Assembly (NCBI GenBank): GCA_947625485.1
Contig: CANQOP010000001.1
Span: 62,001 to 126,000, forward strand
DNA length: 64,000 bases
Direction of reading: 5' to 3'
Source of the DNA: an uncultured Clostridia bacterium
Lineage (GTDB): Bacteria; Bacillota; Clostridia; Oscillospirales; Acutalibacteraceae
Part shown: positions 25,139 to 34,981 of the stretch, in pieces
Layout: each line of letters opens with the position of its first letter
How positions within the stretch are numbered: position 1 is the stretch's first letter
Position numbers and translations under genes: made by a program
The notes under the pieces: generated by a model
What the model was told of the DNA's origin: nothing
The model's input: only the letters and a program-made list of their open reading frames with translations
Database searches by the model: none

Positions 25139-26068
25139 ATGTCATTTTCATCAGATGTAAAGCGTGAGTTAAGTAAAGCGGACTTGGGTACAAGGGAGCA
25201 GATGTTTTCCGAGTGTTACGGCATGCTGCTTTTTTCAAGCAGGTTTTCTTCACGCGAGATAATATTTAAAACCGAAAACCGTTATGCAGCGTCAAGAATT
25301 GAAAATTTATTGACCGATTTGTTTGCCCCGATCATAGAATTTCACAAGGACCTGAATCCCGAAAAAAGCAGGCAGCGTCTTTGTAAATTAACCTTGCCCG
25401 TTACGGACGAATGTAAAAAAATATTTGAGAGTTTCGGACACACGGACAAGGACATAAGACTTCGTATAAACAGGGCGAATATCGGAGACGAGAGCTTGTA
25501 TGCTCCGTTCCTGAGAGGTGTTTTTCTAAGCTGCGGCTCGGTTACCGACCCAAGTAAGGGCTATCATTTGGAGCTTTCCGTGAGACATAAAACTCTTGCG
25601 GACAACCTTATTCTTTTCATAAACGAAATTGATGTATTCTCAGTAAAGCCGCGTCTCATAAGCAGAAAAGGCGGCTATGTTGTTTACCTAAAAGGAAATG
25701 ACAGTATATGTGATTTCCTCGGTTACATAGGTGCGGGAAACTCGGTTATGAAAATGATAGAAACCTCGGCGTACAAAGATGTTATAAACCGAATAAACCG
25801 CAGGCATAACTCGGAGCTTGCAAATATCCGCAAAATTTCCGACGCGTCCGCGCGCCAGATTCGCGCAATAAAAAAGATTATTGACCACAGCAGTGTTGAA
25901 AGTCTGACGCCCGAGCTTAAAGAGCTTGCATTATTAAGGCTCGAAAACCCCGAAATGTCGCTCAAGGAGCTTGGTGAAACACTGAATCCGCCGATTTCCC
26001 GCAGCGGCGTAAACCACAGAATTGAAAGACTTTTGAAAATTGCCGGCAGTATCCAGGAGGAAATATGA
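25139..26068 (+). CDS. whiA: DNA-binding protein WhiA
   Basis: A 309-residue protein with a degenerate LAGLIDADG-like N-terminal domain (about 1-190) and a C-terminal helix-turn-helix (about 225-300; ISRSGVNHRIERLLKIA). WhiA links chromosome segregation and cell division in Firmicutes. In many relatives yvcK sits between rapZ and whiA; here it is absent. The stop overlaps the next gene's ATG. Confidence 0.94.
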   Translation: MSFSSDVKRELSKADLGTREQMFSECYGMLLFSSRFSSREIIFKTENRYAASRIENLLTDLFAPIIEFHKDLNPEKSRQRLCKLTLPVTDECKKIFESFGHTDKDIRLRINRANIGDESLYAPFLRGVFLSCGSVTDPSKGYHLELSVRHKTLADNLILFINEIDVFSVKPRLISRKGGYVVYLKGNDSICDFLGYIGAGNSVMKMIETSAYKDVINRINRRHNSELANIRKISDASARQIRAIKKIIDHSSVESLTPELKELALLRLENPEMSLKELGETLNPPISRSGVNHRIERLLKIAGSIQEEI

Positions 26069-26277
26069 AAGAAAATTTAACCTTTGAAGAGGCTAACGCT
26101 CAACTTGAGCAGATTGTCAAAAAAATGGAGAGCGGAAAACTTTCCCTTCAGGAAAGTATGAAATATTACGAGCAGGCGTTTGAACTGCTCGGCTATTGCT
26201 ATAAGCAGCTCGATGAATGTAAGGGACAAATTACCGATATAAATACAAGAATTAATTCTCTTATGAAGGAGGACTGA
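26065..26277 (+). CDS. xseB: Exodeoxyribonuclease VII small subunit
   Basis: A 70-residue helical protein with the family's LTFEEANAQLEQIVKKMESG start and LQESMKYYEQAFEL segment. XseB binds XseA to form the nuclease that degrades single-stranded DNA. An AGGAGG site inside whiA and a 4-base ATGA overlap couple it to whiA. The large subunit gene is not adjacent, where it usually precedes xseB. Confidence 0.92.
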   Translation: MKENLTFEEANAQLEQIVKKMESGKLSLQESMKYYEQAFELLGYCYKQLDECKGQITDINTRINSLMKED

Positions 26278-26284
26278 TTCGTTA

Positions 26285-27154
26285 ATGAACGATTTACAGC
26301 TTATTGAAAATGCTCTGTATTCATATATTCCAAAGGGCGCGACCTATGAGAAAAATCTCATAGACTCAATGAACTACAGTCTTAAAGCAGGCGGAAAGCG
26401 AATCCGCCCTAAGCTCGTGCTCGAATTTTCGCGTCTTTGCGGCGGAAAGGACGAAATTGTTCTGCCGTTTGCATGCGCTCTTGAAATGATACACACATAC
26501 TCGCTTATTCACGACGACTTGCCGTGTATGGACGACGATGATATACGTCGGGGTAAACCGTCCAATCATAAGGTTTACGGCGAGGACATTGCTTTGCTTG
26601 CCGGAGACGCTCTGCAAAGTCTCGCTTTTTCCGTTATGTCCTCTCCAAAGACTGTCGAAAATGCCGGCGCCGGCGTTTCGTGCAGATGTATAAACATTCT
26701 TTCTGAATATTGCGGTGCTGTCGGAATGGTAGGCGGACAAGTCATTGACCTCGAAAATGAGGGCAAGCGAGCGGACCTCGACACGATAACCGAAATGGAC
26801 AGAAAGAAAACGGGCGCGCTTATTAAGGCGGGCTGCGAAATGGGTTGTGTTGCCGCGGGAGCTGCTGAGGAGCAGATTCTTGCCGCGCGCAGATACGGAG
26901 AAAGTATAGGAATAGCTTTTCAAATTATGGACGATATTCTTGACGTTACCTCTTCTGCCGAACAACTTGGTAAGCCCATCGGCAGTGACCTTGAAAACGA
27001 TAAATCTACATATGTAAGTCTTTTGGGTATTGAGCGCTGCCGCGAGGTAGTGGACGAGCTCACTAATGAGGCGATAGCTTCTCTATCGCTTTTCGGCGGT
27101 AACACTGAACCGCTGAAGAAACTTGCTTTAAAGCTTGCAAAGCGCCAGAACTGA
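26285..27154 (+). CDS. ispA: Polyprenyl synthetase, farnesyl/geranylgeranyl diphosphate synthase type
   Basis: A 289-residue trans-prenyltransferase. The first aspartate-rich motif HDDLPCMDDDD lies at about residues 76-86 and the second, MDDILD, at about 216-221; KAGGKRIRP is near residue 35. It condenses IPP with allylic diphosphates, giving the farnesyl diphosphate used by UppS. It is followed by dxs, matching the xseB-ispA-dxs order of many bacteria. Confidence 0.93.
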   Translation: MNDLQLIENALYSYIPKGATYEKNLIDSMNYSLKAGGKRIRPKLVLEFSRLCGGKDEIVLPFACALEMIHTYSLIHDDLPCMDDDDIRRGKPSNHKVYGEDIALLAGDALQSLAFSVMSSPKTVENAGAGVSCRCINILSEYCGAVGMVGGQVIDLENEGKRADLDTITEMDRKKTGALIKAGCEMGCVAAGAAEEQILAARRYGESIGIAFQIMDDILDVTSSAEQLGKPIGSDLENDKSTYVSLLGIERCREVVDELTNEAIASLSLFGGNTEPLKKLALKLAKRQN

Positions 27155-27185
27155 ACCAAACCTGAACTAAAGTGGGGTAAAGGAA

Positions 27186-29048
27186 ATGGATAATAATTTT
27201 CAAATCCTTTCAAAAATTAAATCTCCTGATGACATAAAAAAGCTCTCCGACTCCGAAATCACCGAGTTGTGCGCTGAGATACGCGAAAAGCTCATTGAGA
27301 TTGTTTCCGCTAACGGCGGACATCTCGCCTCAAATCTCGGTATCGTTGAGCTTACTGTTATGCTTCATAAGTGTTTTAATTGTCCTAAGGACAGCATAGT
27401 GTGGGACGTGGGTCACCAGAGCTACGTACATAAAATGCTCACGGGACGTTACGGAAAGATAGATACGATTCGCAAAAAGGACGGTCTCGCGGGCTTTCCA
27501 AAGCGCACGGAAAGTGAATGCGACGCGTTTAATGCGGGCCATTCCAGCACCTCGATTTCCGCGGCTTACGGTATTGCCCGAGCAAAACAGCTCAAGGGCG
27601 ATAACTCCTACACCATAGCCGTGATAGGAGACGGCTCTATGACGGGTGGACTTGCGTACGAAGGACTAAACAACGCGGGAAGATTCAAGAAAAATTTTAT
27701 AGTAATCCTCAACGACAATAAAATGTCGATTTCCAACAATGTCGGCGCTATAGCGCTTCACCTCTCGCATATGCGTATAAAGCCGGCGTATATCCGAATT
27801 AAGCGGCGCACAGAGAAAATTTTATCGCATATTCCGCTTATTGGTAATTTCTTTAAAAAGGTTTTAAGGCGCAGTAAATCTAAGATAAAAAATATGATTT
27901 ACAAAAATACTCTCTTCGATTTTCTCGGCTACACATACCTCGGTCCTGTTGACGGTCACGATTTGGACGAGCTTGAAAACGCTTTAAACGCCGCAAAAAG
28001 GAACACATCACCCGTTATTGTGCACGTTGTCACGAAGAAGGGTAAGGGATACGAGCCTGCTGAGTCTCACCCGAGGGAGTTTCACGGTATTGGGAAATTC
28101 GATATAGATACAGGCGAACCGCTATCAAGCCATAAAGGTTTTTCGTATGTATTCGGAAAGCAGCTTTGCAAAATGGCTGAGACTGACAGGAATATTGTTG
28201 CCGTTACAGCGGCAATGACTCTCGGCACGGGACTCTCCGAATTTAGCAGAAAGTACAAGCCGCGATTTTTTGACGTAGGTATAGCCGAAGAGCACGCCGT
28301 CACCTTTGCCTGCGGACTTGCAACCAAGGGAATAATACCGTTTTTTGCCGTGTATTCGACCTTTTTACAGCGCAGCTATGACCAGCTTATCCACGACGCT
28401 GCTATTCAAAAGCTGCACGTTGTGTTATGTATTGACCGCGCGGGTATTGTCGGCGATGACGGAGAAACTCATCAGGGCACGTTCGACGTAAGTATGCTCA
28501 ACACAATTCCCGATACAACAATCCTTTCTCCGTCTTATTTTGACGAGCTTAAACACTGCCTGAAAGCGGCGGCGTATATGTGCGACGGACTTGTGGCTGT
28601 CCGCTATCCGCGCGGCGGCGAGCTTTACCGCCCCGAGGATTATGTAAAGCCTAACATCTCATTCAGCGTTTACGGAGATGAAGACGCGGAGATTTCACTT
28701 GTGACCTACGGAAGACTTTTTTCCTATGCCTGCAAAGCGAAGGAGAGACTTTCTGAGGACGGAATAAATATAAACGTAATTAAGCTGTGTCAGATTAAGC
28801 CTATTGATGTGCGCGCTGTTGAGCAAGCGGCAAAGAGTAAGCGCATTTTCTTCTTTGAGGAGTCTCTCGTGGCGGGAGGAATAGGCGAGTCTTTCGGTTA
28901 CGAGCTAAAAAAGAGAGGTAAGAACTTTTACTATAAAATACACGGAATAAAGGACAGCTTTGTCCGCCATGAAAGCGTTGAAGAGGCACTTGCAGAACTC
29001 AGACTTGACGATGACGGAATGGTTAGTATAATTAGGGAAAATATATGA
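27186..29048 (+). CDS. dxs: 1-Deoxy-D-xylulose-5-phosphate synthase
   Basis: A 620-residue thiamine-diphosphate enzyme with HLASNLGIVELTV near residue 46, GDGSMTGGLAYEG near 150, the catalytic glutamate in IAEEHAVTFACG near 366, and a C-terminal transketolase domain. A basic segment (about 205-240) follows NNVGAIALHLS. It makes DXP from pyruvate and glyceraldehyde-3-phosphate, the entry to the MEP pathway. The end overlaps tlyA by 4 bases (ATGA). Confidence 0.97.
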   Translation: MDNNFQILSKIKSPDDIKKLSDSEITELCAEIREKLIEIVSANGGHLASNLGIVELTVMLHKCFNCPKDSIVWDVGHQSYVHKMLTGRYGKIDTIRKKDGLAGFPKRTESECDAFNAGHSSTSISAAYGIARAKQLKGDNSYTIAVIGDGSMTGGLAYEGLNNAGRFKKNFIVILNDNKMSISNNVGAIALHLSHMRIKPAYIRIKRRTEKILSHIPLIGNFFKKVLRRSKSKIKNMIYKNTLFDFLGYTYLGPVDGHDLDELENALNAAKRNTSPVIVHVVTKKGKGYEPAESHPREFHGIGKFDIDTGEPLSSHKGFSYVFGKQLCKMAETDRNIVAVTAAMTLGTGLSEFSRKYKPRFFDVGIAEEHAVTFACGLATKGIIPFFAVYSTFLQRSYDQLIHDAAIQKLHVVLCIDRAGIVGDDGETHQGTFDVSMLNTIPDTTILSPSYFDELKHCLKAAAYMCDGLVAVRYPRGGELYRPEDYVKPNISFSVYGDEDAEISLVTYGRLFSYACKAKERLSEDGININVIKLCQIKPIDVRAVEQAAKSKRIFFFEESLVAGGIGESFGYELKKRGKNFYYKIHGIKDSFVRHESVEEALAELRLDDDGMVSIIRENI

Positions 29049-29848
29049 AAAAGCGTTTAGATGTGCTTGTTTTCGAGCGGGGATTTGCGGAAAGCAGAGA
29101 AAAGGCTAAGGCTATCATTATGTCGGGAGAGGTTTATGTAGATAATCAGAAAGCCGATAAATGCGGTCAGTCCTACGACGAAAACGTAAATATTGAATTT
29201 AGGGGAAAAGCGCCTAAATATGTAAGCCGCGGAGGTCTTAAACTTGAAAAAGCGATAAATAGTTTTGATATTGACCTTACGGATAAGATTACTATGGATA
29301 TAGGCGCGTCTACGGGCGGTTTTACAGACTGTATGCTGCAAAACGGCGCAAAAAAGGTATATTCGATAGACGTCGGCTACGGTCAGCTTGCCTGGAAGCT
29401 GCGCAACGACCCTCGCGTAGTCAATCTTGAGCGCACAAATATGCGTACCGTCACCTCCGAACAGGTTTCCGATAAAATTGATTTCTTTTCAATTGACGTT
29501 AGCTTTATTTCTTTGAAGTTACTTCTTCCCGTAGCCCGCAGGCTTTTATCCGAAAACGCGCAGGCTGTCTGCCTTATAAAGCCTCAGTTTGAAGCGGGCA
29601 GGGAAAAGGTAGGGAAAAAAGGTGTTGTGCGCGACCCGGTCGTACACGCGGAGGTTGTAGATTCTATCTTCAATTTCTGCCTTTTAAACGGCTACAGTGT
29701 TTTAAACCTCGATTATTCCCCGATAAAAGGACCCGAGGGCAATATAGAATATCTTATTCATGTACAGAAATCAGACTCACCAAAATCGTTTACGGATATA
29801 GCGCCCGAACAACTTGTGAAAAATTCACATATTGAGCTTGATAAGTAG
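29045..29848 (+). CDS. tlyA: TlyA family rRNA 2'-O-methyltransferase
   Basis: A 267-residue protein with an N-terminal S4 domain (1-65; KRLDVLVFERGFAESREKAK) and an FtsJ/RrmJ-type SAM domain with DIGASTGGFTDCML near residue 82. Mycobacterial TlyA methylates 16S C1409 and 23S C1920; the Firmicutes enzyme (YqxC) keeps this layout. Older databases call it hemolysin A, which is not supported. Sits between dxs and nadK as in Bacillus-type clusters. Confidence 0.93.
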   Translation: MKKRLDVLVFERGFAESREKAKAIIMSGEVYVDNQKADKCGQSYDENVNIEFRGKAPKYVSRGGLKLEKAINSFDIDLTDKITMDIGASTGGFTDCMLQNGAKKVYSIDVGYGQLAWKLRNDPRVVNLERTNMRTVTSEQVSDKIDFFSIDVSFISLKLLLPVARRLLSENAQAVCLIKPQFEAGREKVGKKGVVRDPVVHAEVVDSIFNFCLLNGYSVLNLDYSPIKGPEGNIEYLIHVQKSDSPKSFTDIAPEQLVKNSHIELDK

Positions 29849-29856
29849 GTAACATT

Positions 29857-30717
29857 ATGAAAATTGCAATTATTGTAAATACAAGCAAAGATTGCGCGAT
29901 AAACTGCGCCGTAAGTATTGCTAAGCAAATGAAACTAAATAAGGCGGAGGTTTATACGCTTTCAAACTACGGTAAAATATTCGGAGAGGACAAAGTTTTG
30001 TACGCGCCCGACTTTAAAACACTGTTTTCAGAGTGTGATATGGCTGTAACGGTCGGCGGTGACGGAACTATTATTCATTCTGCGAAGTACGCCGCGGCGG
30101 CTGAAAAACCGCTCATCGGCGTAAACGTCGGACGTCTTGGCTTTGCGGCGGAGGTTGAGCCTGATAACATCTCGGATCTTATGCGCTTGATTTCGGGCGA
30201 TTATACGCTTAAAAAACGTATGCTTCTCGATGTTAGCGTGACTCATAAGGATAAAACAACTGAAAAATATCTCGCCGTAAACGACGCCGTGATAGCGCGG
30301 GGACAGCTCTCTCATATAATTGATATTTCCGTATCGCTCGATAATTCTCCGATTTCCTCATATCGAGCCGACGGAATACTTTTCTCAACCCCGACGGGTT
30401 CAACCGCTTACTCTCTTTCAGCCGGCGGTCCGGTAATTTACCCCGAGATGGAGTGTATTCTTTTAACCCCTATTTGTCCTCATTCTCTTATATCAAGACC
30501 TGTTATTTTCGATAGTAACGCCTCTCTTACGGCAACGGTAAAGGTTACGGACAATACCTCCGCTATACTATCCATAGACGGCGAGAAAAATATACCAATC
30601 AAATCAACGGATTTAATAACGATAAAAAAATCGACCAAAACGCTAAAGCTTATGTCACTATATGACCGAAATTTTTATCAGTATTTAGGCGAAAAAATTA
30701 AGGAAAGGAAATCCTGA
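29857..30717 (+). CDS. nadK: NAD kinase
   Basis: A 286-residue NAD+/NADH kinase. The ATP-binding GGDGTII motif lies at about residues 67-73, and TPTGSTAYSLSAGGP near residue 179. It phosphorylates NAD to NADP in the cytoplasm. The stop and the argR start share one base (TGATG), suggesting coupled translation. Confidence 0.95.
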   Translation: MKIAIIVNTSKDCAINCAVSIAKQMKLNKAEVYTLSNYGKIFGEDKVLYAPDFKTLFSECDMAVTVGGDGTIIHSAKYAAAAEKPLIGVNVGRLGFAAEVEPDNISDLMRLISGDYTLKKRMLLDVSVTHKDKTTEKYLAVNDAVIARGQLSHIIDISVSLDNSPISSYRADGILFSTPTGSTAYSLSAGGPVIYPEMECILLTPICPHSLISRPVIFDSNASLTATVKVTDNTSAILSIDGEKNIPIKSTDLITIKKSTKTLKLMSLYDRNFYQYLGEKIKERKS

Positions 30718-31163
30718 TGAAAACGAGAAGACAGGCTCAGATTCTTGAACTTATAAATCAATATCCTATAGAAACTCAGGAGGAGCTTCTCATTCGCCTT
30801 AAAGAAAACGGCTATAACGTAACGCAGGCTACTGTTTCGCGCGATATAAAGGAGCTAAGGCTTTTGAAGTCGCTTTCTCCCGACGGTAAATACCGCTACA
30901 CTTCTATTTCAAAAAGCTCGTCGGATATAAAGGATAACCTTCACGGATTTTTCAACAGCTCAGTGATTTCAATAAAATCTGCTCAAAATATTGTAGTTGT
31001 CAAAACTCTCGCAGGTATGGCAAACGCTTTGTGCGCAACTATAGACAACAACAATTTTAATTCGGTTGTCGGAACTATTGCGGGCGATGACACAATTTTT
31101 ATCGTTTGCATCGATAATGAGTGCGCCTCAAGACTTGTAATAGACTTAAAAAAATTTCTCTGA
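30717..31163 (+). CDS. argR: Arginine repressor
   Basis: A 148-residue ArgR/AhrC protein: a winged helix-turn-helix N-terminal half (1-70; NVTQATVSRDIKELRL) and a C-terminal arginine-binding and hexamerisation domain (NVVGTIAGDDTIF-type GTIAGDDT motif near residue 118). It senses L-arginine and represses arginine synthesis. No arg genes are here; the argR-recN link is the conserved Firmicutes arrangement. Confidence 0.94.
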   Translation: MKTRRQAQILELINQYPIETQEELLIRLKENGYNVTQATVSRDIKELRLLKSLSPDGKYRYTSISKSSSDIKDNLHGFFNSSVISIKSAQNIVVVKTLAGMANALCATIDNNNFNSVVGTIAGDDTIFIVCIDNECASRLVIDLKKFL

Positions 31164-31244
31164 TAAGAAACGTTTAAAATTATACTATATACTATATTAT
31201 TTTTTATTGCGCCCTGTTGCGGGCGGAAAGAATACGGGTTCAGT

Positions 31245-32906
31245 ATGCTAACTTCACTCTATATCGAAAACATCGCAGTAATTGAAAAAACAAATATTGA
31301 ATTTGATTTTGGACTTAATATTCTTACAGGCGAAACGGGCGCAGGTAAGAGTATTGTTATTGACGCTATAAATGCCGTAATGGGACAGCGCACGAGCAAG
31401 GATATAATTCGCAGCGGCGCTGAAAATGCAACAGTTTTTGCGACCTTTACAGATGTAAACGATATTGTTAAGAAAAAACTTTACGAGAATGGCTACGATA
31501 CAGATGAGGACGAGCTTGTAATCAGCCGTATACTGTCTGTATCGGGAAAAAATACGTGCCGTATAAACGGCAGACCCTGTAATTTAAGCTTTCTGCGCGA
31601 GCTAGGGTTAAACCTTATCAATATTCACGGACAGCACGAAAGCTACGAGCTTTTTTCTGCGGAAACCCACATTAAATATATAGATAATCTCGCTGATAAT
31701 TCCGATATAAAAAGTGAATACAATGCGGCTTATAAGGAGTATAAAGCTCTTGATAAGCAGCTTCGGGATTTTCTCTCCGGAGAGGAAAACCGTGAGCAGC
31801 GAATTGACCTTTTGACCTATCAGGTAGATGAGCTTGAAAACGCCGCAATCGAGGAGGGCGAGCGTGACTCGCTAAACGAAGAACGCCGCGTGCTTATGAA
31901 CGCGGGAAAGATAACAGATTCCCTGCATAGGGCTAAATCATATCTTGACGGTAATTCCTCAGACGGTGTGATTGATATGCTTGACGATGCTGTTACCGCG
32001 CTCGGTAAGGCGAGCGATCTTAATCCCGATTATGAAAGAATTTTCAACCGTTTAAACGATCTATACTACGAAATTCAGGACACAAACAACGATATTTCCG
32101 AGGCAATAGACGAGAGTGAGGAAAATCCTTACAGACTTGATGAGATTGAACAAAGACTCGATTTGCTTAATAAGCTGTCACGAAAATACGGTAAAACCGA
32201 AGCCGATATGCTTGAGTTTCTCGAAAACACGAGGGCAGAGCTTAAAAAACTTTTGCAGTTTGACGAAAACGCAAACGACCTTAAAAAACGGCGCGACTCA
32301 GCTTTTAAAAATGCTCAGAATCTGGCTGACAGACTGACCCAGTCCAGAATAGATACATCGCGTGATTTTGAGAAACGTGTAAAAAAAGAAATGAGCTTTC
32401 TTGATATGCCGAACGTAAAACTTGTCATATCACACGAAAAATGCGAACTTACATCAAACGGTCAGGACAAGATTGAACTTTTGATTTCCGCAAATCCGGG
32501 AGAGCAGCCCAAGCCCGTCGCTAAAATCGCCTCGGGCGGTGAGCTTTCGCGTATGATGCTCGCAATTAAAACTGTTCTGGCGTCTACGGATATGATAGAC
32601 ACCCTGATTTTTGACGAGGTTGATACGGGTGTTTCTGGCTCAGCCGCACAGAAAGTCGGTCTGAAGCTCAAAGAGGTTTCCGAGTCAAGGCAGGTTCTTT
32701 GTGTAACACATCAGGCTCAGATTGCGGCGCTTGCCGACCGTCATTTACTAATCCAAAAGAGCGTTAAGGACGGCAGAACGTTTACCGATATAAAATCTCT
32801 CAATTACGACGGACGACTTAAAGAGCTTGCGCGTATTCTTGACGGCGTAAAGGTTACGGATACAGCTCTCGCTCACGCTAAGCAGCTTATGAGCTATAAT
32901 AATTAA
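31245..32906 (+). CDS. recN: DNA repair protein RecN
   Basis: A 553-residue SMC-like ATPase with Walker A TGETGAGKS (about 28-36), two coiled-coil stretches (about 150-200 and 310-365), the ABC signature KIASGGELSRMMLAI near residue 428, and Walker B LIFDEVDTGVSG near 455. RecN gathers broken DNA ends early in double-strand break repair. The 81 bases before it contain a small CGCCC/GGGCG hairpin. Ribosome-binding site weak. Confidence 0.95.
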   Translation: MLTSLYIENIAVIEKTNIEFDFGLNILTGETGAGKSIVIDAINAVMGQRTSKDIIRSGAENATVFATFTDVNDIVKKKLYENGYDTDEDELVISRILSVSGKNTCRINGRPCNLSFLRELGLNLINIHGQHESYELFSAETHIKYIDNLADNSDIKSEYNAAYKEYKALDKQLRDFLSGEENREQRIDLLTYQVDELENAAIEEGERDSLNEERRVLMNAGKITDSLHRAKSYLDGNSSDGVIDMLDDAVTALGKASDLNPDYERIFNRLNDLYYEIQDTNNDISEAIDESEENPYRLDEIEQRLDLLNKLSRKYGKTEADMLEFLENTRAELKKLLQFDENANDLKKRRDSAFKNAQNLADRLTQSRIDTSRDFEKRVKKEMSFLDMPNVKLVISHEKCELTSNGQDKIELLISANPGEQPKPVAKIASGGELSRMMLAIKTVLASTDMIDTLIFDEVDTGVSGSAAQKVGLKLKEVSESRQVLCVTHQAQIAALADRHLLIQKSVKDGRTFTDIKSLNYDGRLKELARILDGVKVTDTALAHAKQLMSYNN

Positions 32907-32920
32907 TTGAAGGTTATGAA

Positions 32921-34981
32921 ATGAAACAATGGATAGTTTCAAAATTTGATAAGGACAAAGTACGGGAGTTTGAAACCAATTACGGACTCCCTGCGATTGT
33001 CGCATTGTTTCTTGTCGCGCGCGGTATAAATACCGATGAAATGCTTCAGGAGTTTCTCTACGGAGACGGCGCTATTGACGACCCGTTCGAGATTAAAGAT
33101 ATGGACAGGGCGGCAGAGCGTGTGCACAGAGCAATTGATTCGGGTGAAAAAATCTGTATATACGGCGATTATGACGTTGACGGAATAACATCAACTGCGC
33201 TTTTATATTCTTATCTTAAAACCGTAGGCGCTGACGTCATCTACTATATACCTCACCGGGAAAACGAAGGCTACGGAATGAACAAGTCCGCAGTAGACGT
33301 TATTAAGGACAAAGGAGTAAATCTCATAATTACCGTTGATAACGGCGTGTCAGCCGCAGATGAAATTGATTACGCGAAGTCACTCGGGATAGATACTGTC
33401 GTTACCGATCATCATATAGTACCCGAAAAACTGCCCAATGCCGTTGCCGTCGTTGATCCGCACAGACCCGACTGCGAAAGCCGTTTCAAAGAAATATCGG
33501 GAGTCGGGGTTACGTTTAAGCTTGTTATGGCGCTTGAGGGCGAATACTGCGACGTTGATATTATGCTGGACAACTATTCTGACCTGCTTTGCATTGGAGT
33601 TATCGGAGATGTAGTTAAAATTGCCGATGAAAATCTCGTGTTCTTAAAGCGTGGTCTTCAAAGTATAAACAACAGTGACAGAGTAGGTATACAGGCTCTT
33701 ATAAAGGAGATAGGCTTCGAAGATAAGTATATTACGTCTATTGATATTTCTTTTGCTGTTATACCGAAAATGAACGCTGTCGGACGTATTGACTACTCCG
33801 ATATTTGTGTTAAACTGCTCACCACCGAAGACGAAACCGAGGCATCGGAAATCGCAAAAATACTTTGCGATAAAAATATAGAGCGAAAAAATTTAGAAAA
33901 CGAAATATTAAGTGAAATTAATCAGAAAATTGTTGAGGACCGGTCTATTATCTGTGACAATATAATAGTTGTAGACGGCGACTACTGGGCAATAGGCGTA
34001 ATCGGAATTGTTAGCAACAAAATAAAAAATATTTACGGAAAGCCGTGCGTTGTTATTTCACGCTGTGGCGATAAAGCGCGCGGCTCGGGCAGAAGTGTCG
34101 AGGGCTTTGACCTATGGAAAGCCATAGAAAGCTGTTCCGATTTGCTTAACCATTTCGGCGGCCATCCGATGGCGGCAGGATTTGACATTAGCTCCGATAA
34201 AATTGACGAGTTTAGACAAAAAATAAACGCATACGCTGACTCGCTCGGAGAAATGCCTTTAGATACTCTCAAAATCGACTGTAAGCTTTCTCCCGAATTT
34301 ATTGACGTAGAGCTCGCTAAAGACCTTTTAGGCTTAAAGTTCTACGGAGACAGAAATACTTATCCTGTTTTTCAGTTAAGTAATCTTCGTATTTTGAGAA
34401 AAGAGTCTGTTTCAAACGGCTCTCATACGCGTATTTATCTTTCGCGCGGCTCGACGCGTATTTCAGCAATATACTTCGGTATGCCTTTCGATTCTTTCCC
34501 TTATAATGAGGGAGACACGGTAGATATTGCTGTTGAGCTTTTAGTGAACGTGTATCGCAATGTGGAGAGCCTTACAATTAAAATAATTGATATAAAGTTT
34601 TCCGATGTTGATAACGCCGAGCATATACACAGCCTTCGCCTGTACGAGAAATTTTGCAGGGGAAATGAGTTAACGCGCGAGCAGTTGCTTTCGATAATTC
34701 CCACCAAAACTGAATGTCGTCAGCTTATCATCTATCTTATGGGCGGTTCGATACCCGCTAATATTTCACTGCCTGTAATAGCCCGCAGACTCGGGGGAAA
34801 TATGACCTGCGCGAAATTAAAGGTCGCGTTAGAGGCATTTAAGGAATTGGGAATAATCACATTATATGAGGATATACATAAAATTGAAATAAGGTCCTTA
34901 AACACATTTAGAAAGGTTAAGCTTGAGGACGCAAAAATATTTAAAAAGTTAGGGGAGGTGTTCAGAAATGGGAAAGTATGA
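32921..34981 (+). CDS. recJ: Single-stranded-DNA-specific exonuclease RecJ
   Basis: A 686-residue DHH/DHHA1 phosphoesterase. Metal-binding motifs are YGDYDVDGITS (81-91), TVDNGVS (about 140-146) and TDHH (about 160-163), followed by the DHHA1 domain with GGHPMAAGF near residue 414 and an OB-like domain. RecJ degrades 5' single-stranded ends in recombination and repair. The C-terminal about 120 residues are an extra helical region seen in Firmicutes. Overlaps the next gene by 14 bases. Confidence 0.93.
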   Translation: MKQWIVSKFDKDKVREFETNYGLPAIVALFLVARGINTDEMLQEFLYGDGAIDDPFEIKDMDRAAERVHRAIDSGEKICIYGDYDVDGITSTALLYSYLKTVGADVIYYIPHRENEGYGMNKSAVDVIKDKGVNLIITVDNGVSAADEIDYAKSLGIDTVVTDHHIVPEKLPNAVAVVDPHRPDCESRFKEISGVGVTFKLVMALEGEYCDVDIMLDNYSDLLCIGVIGDVVKIADENLVFLKRGLQSINNSDRVGIQALIKEIGFEDKYITSIDISFAVIPKMNAVGRIDYSDICVKLLTTEDETEASEIAKILCDKNIERKNLENEILSEINQKIVEDRSIICDNIIVVDGDYWAIGVIGIVSNKIKNIYGKPCVVISRCGDKARGSGRSVEGFDLWKAIESCSDLLNHFGGHPMAAGFDISSDKIDEFRQKINAYADSLGEMPLDTLKIDCKLSPEFIDVELAKDLLGLKFYGDRNTYPVFQLSNLRILRKESVSNGSHTRIYLSRGSTRISAIYFGMPFDSFPYNEGDTVDIAVELLVNVYRNVESLTIKIIDIKFSDVDNAEHIHSLRLYEKFCRGNELTREQLLSIIPTKTECRQLIIYLMGGSIPANISLPVIARRLGGNMTCAKLKVALEAFKELGIITLYEDIHKIEIRSLNTFRKVKLEDAKIFKKLGEVFRNGKV

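Noticed and set aside
29045..29848. Hemolysin annotation for the TlyA protein
   Set aside because: S4 plus FtsJ-type methyltransferase domains fit an rRNA methyltransferase; nothing supports a toxin.
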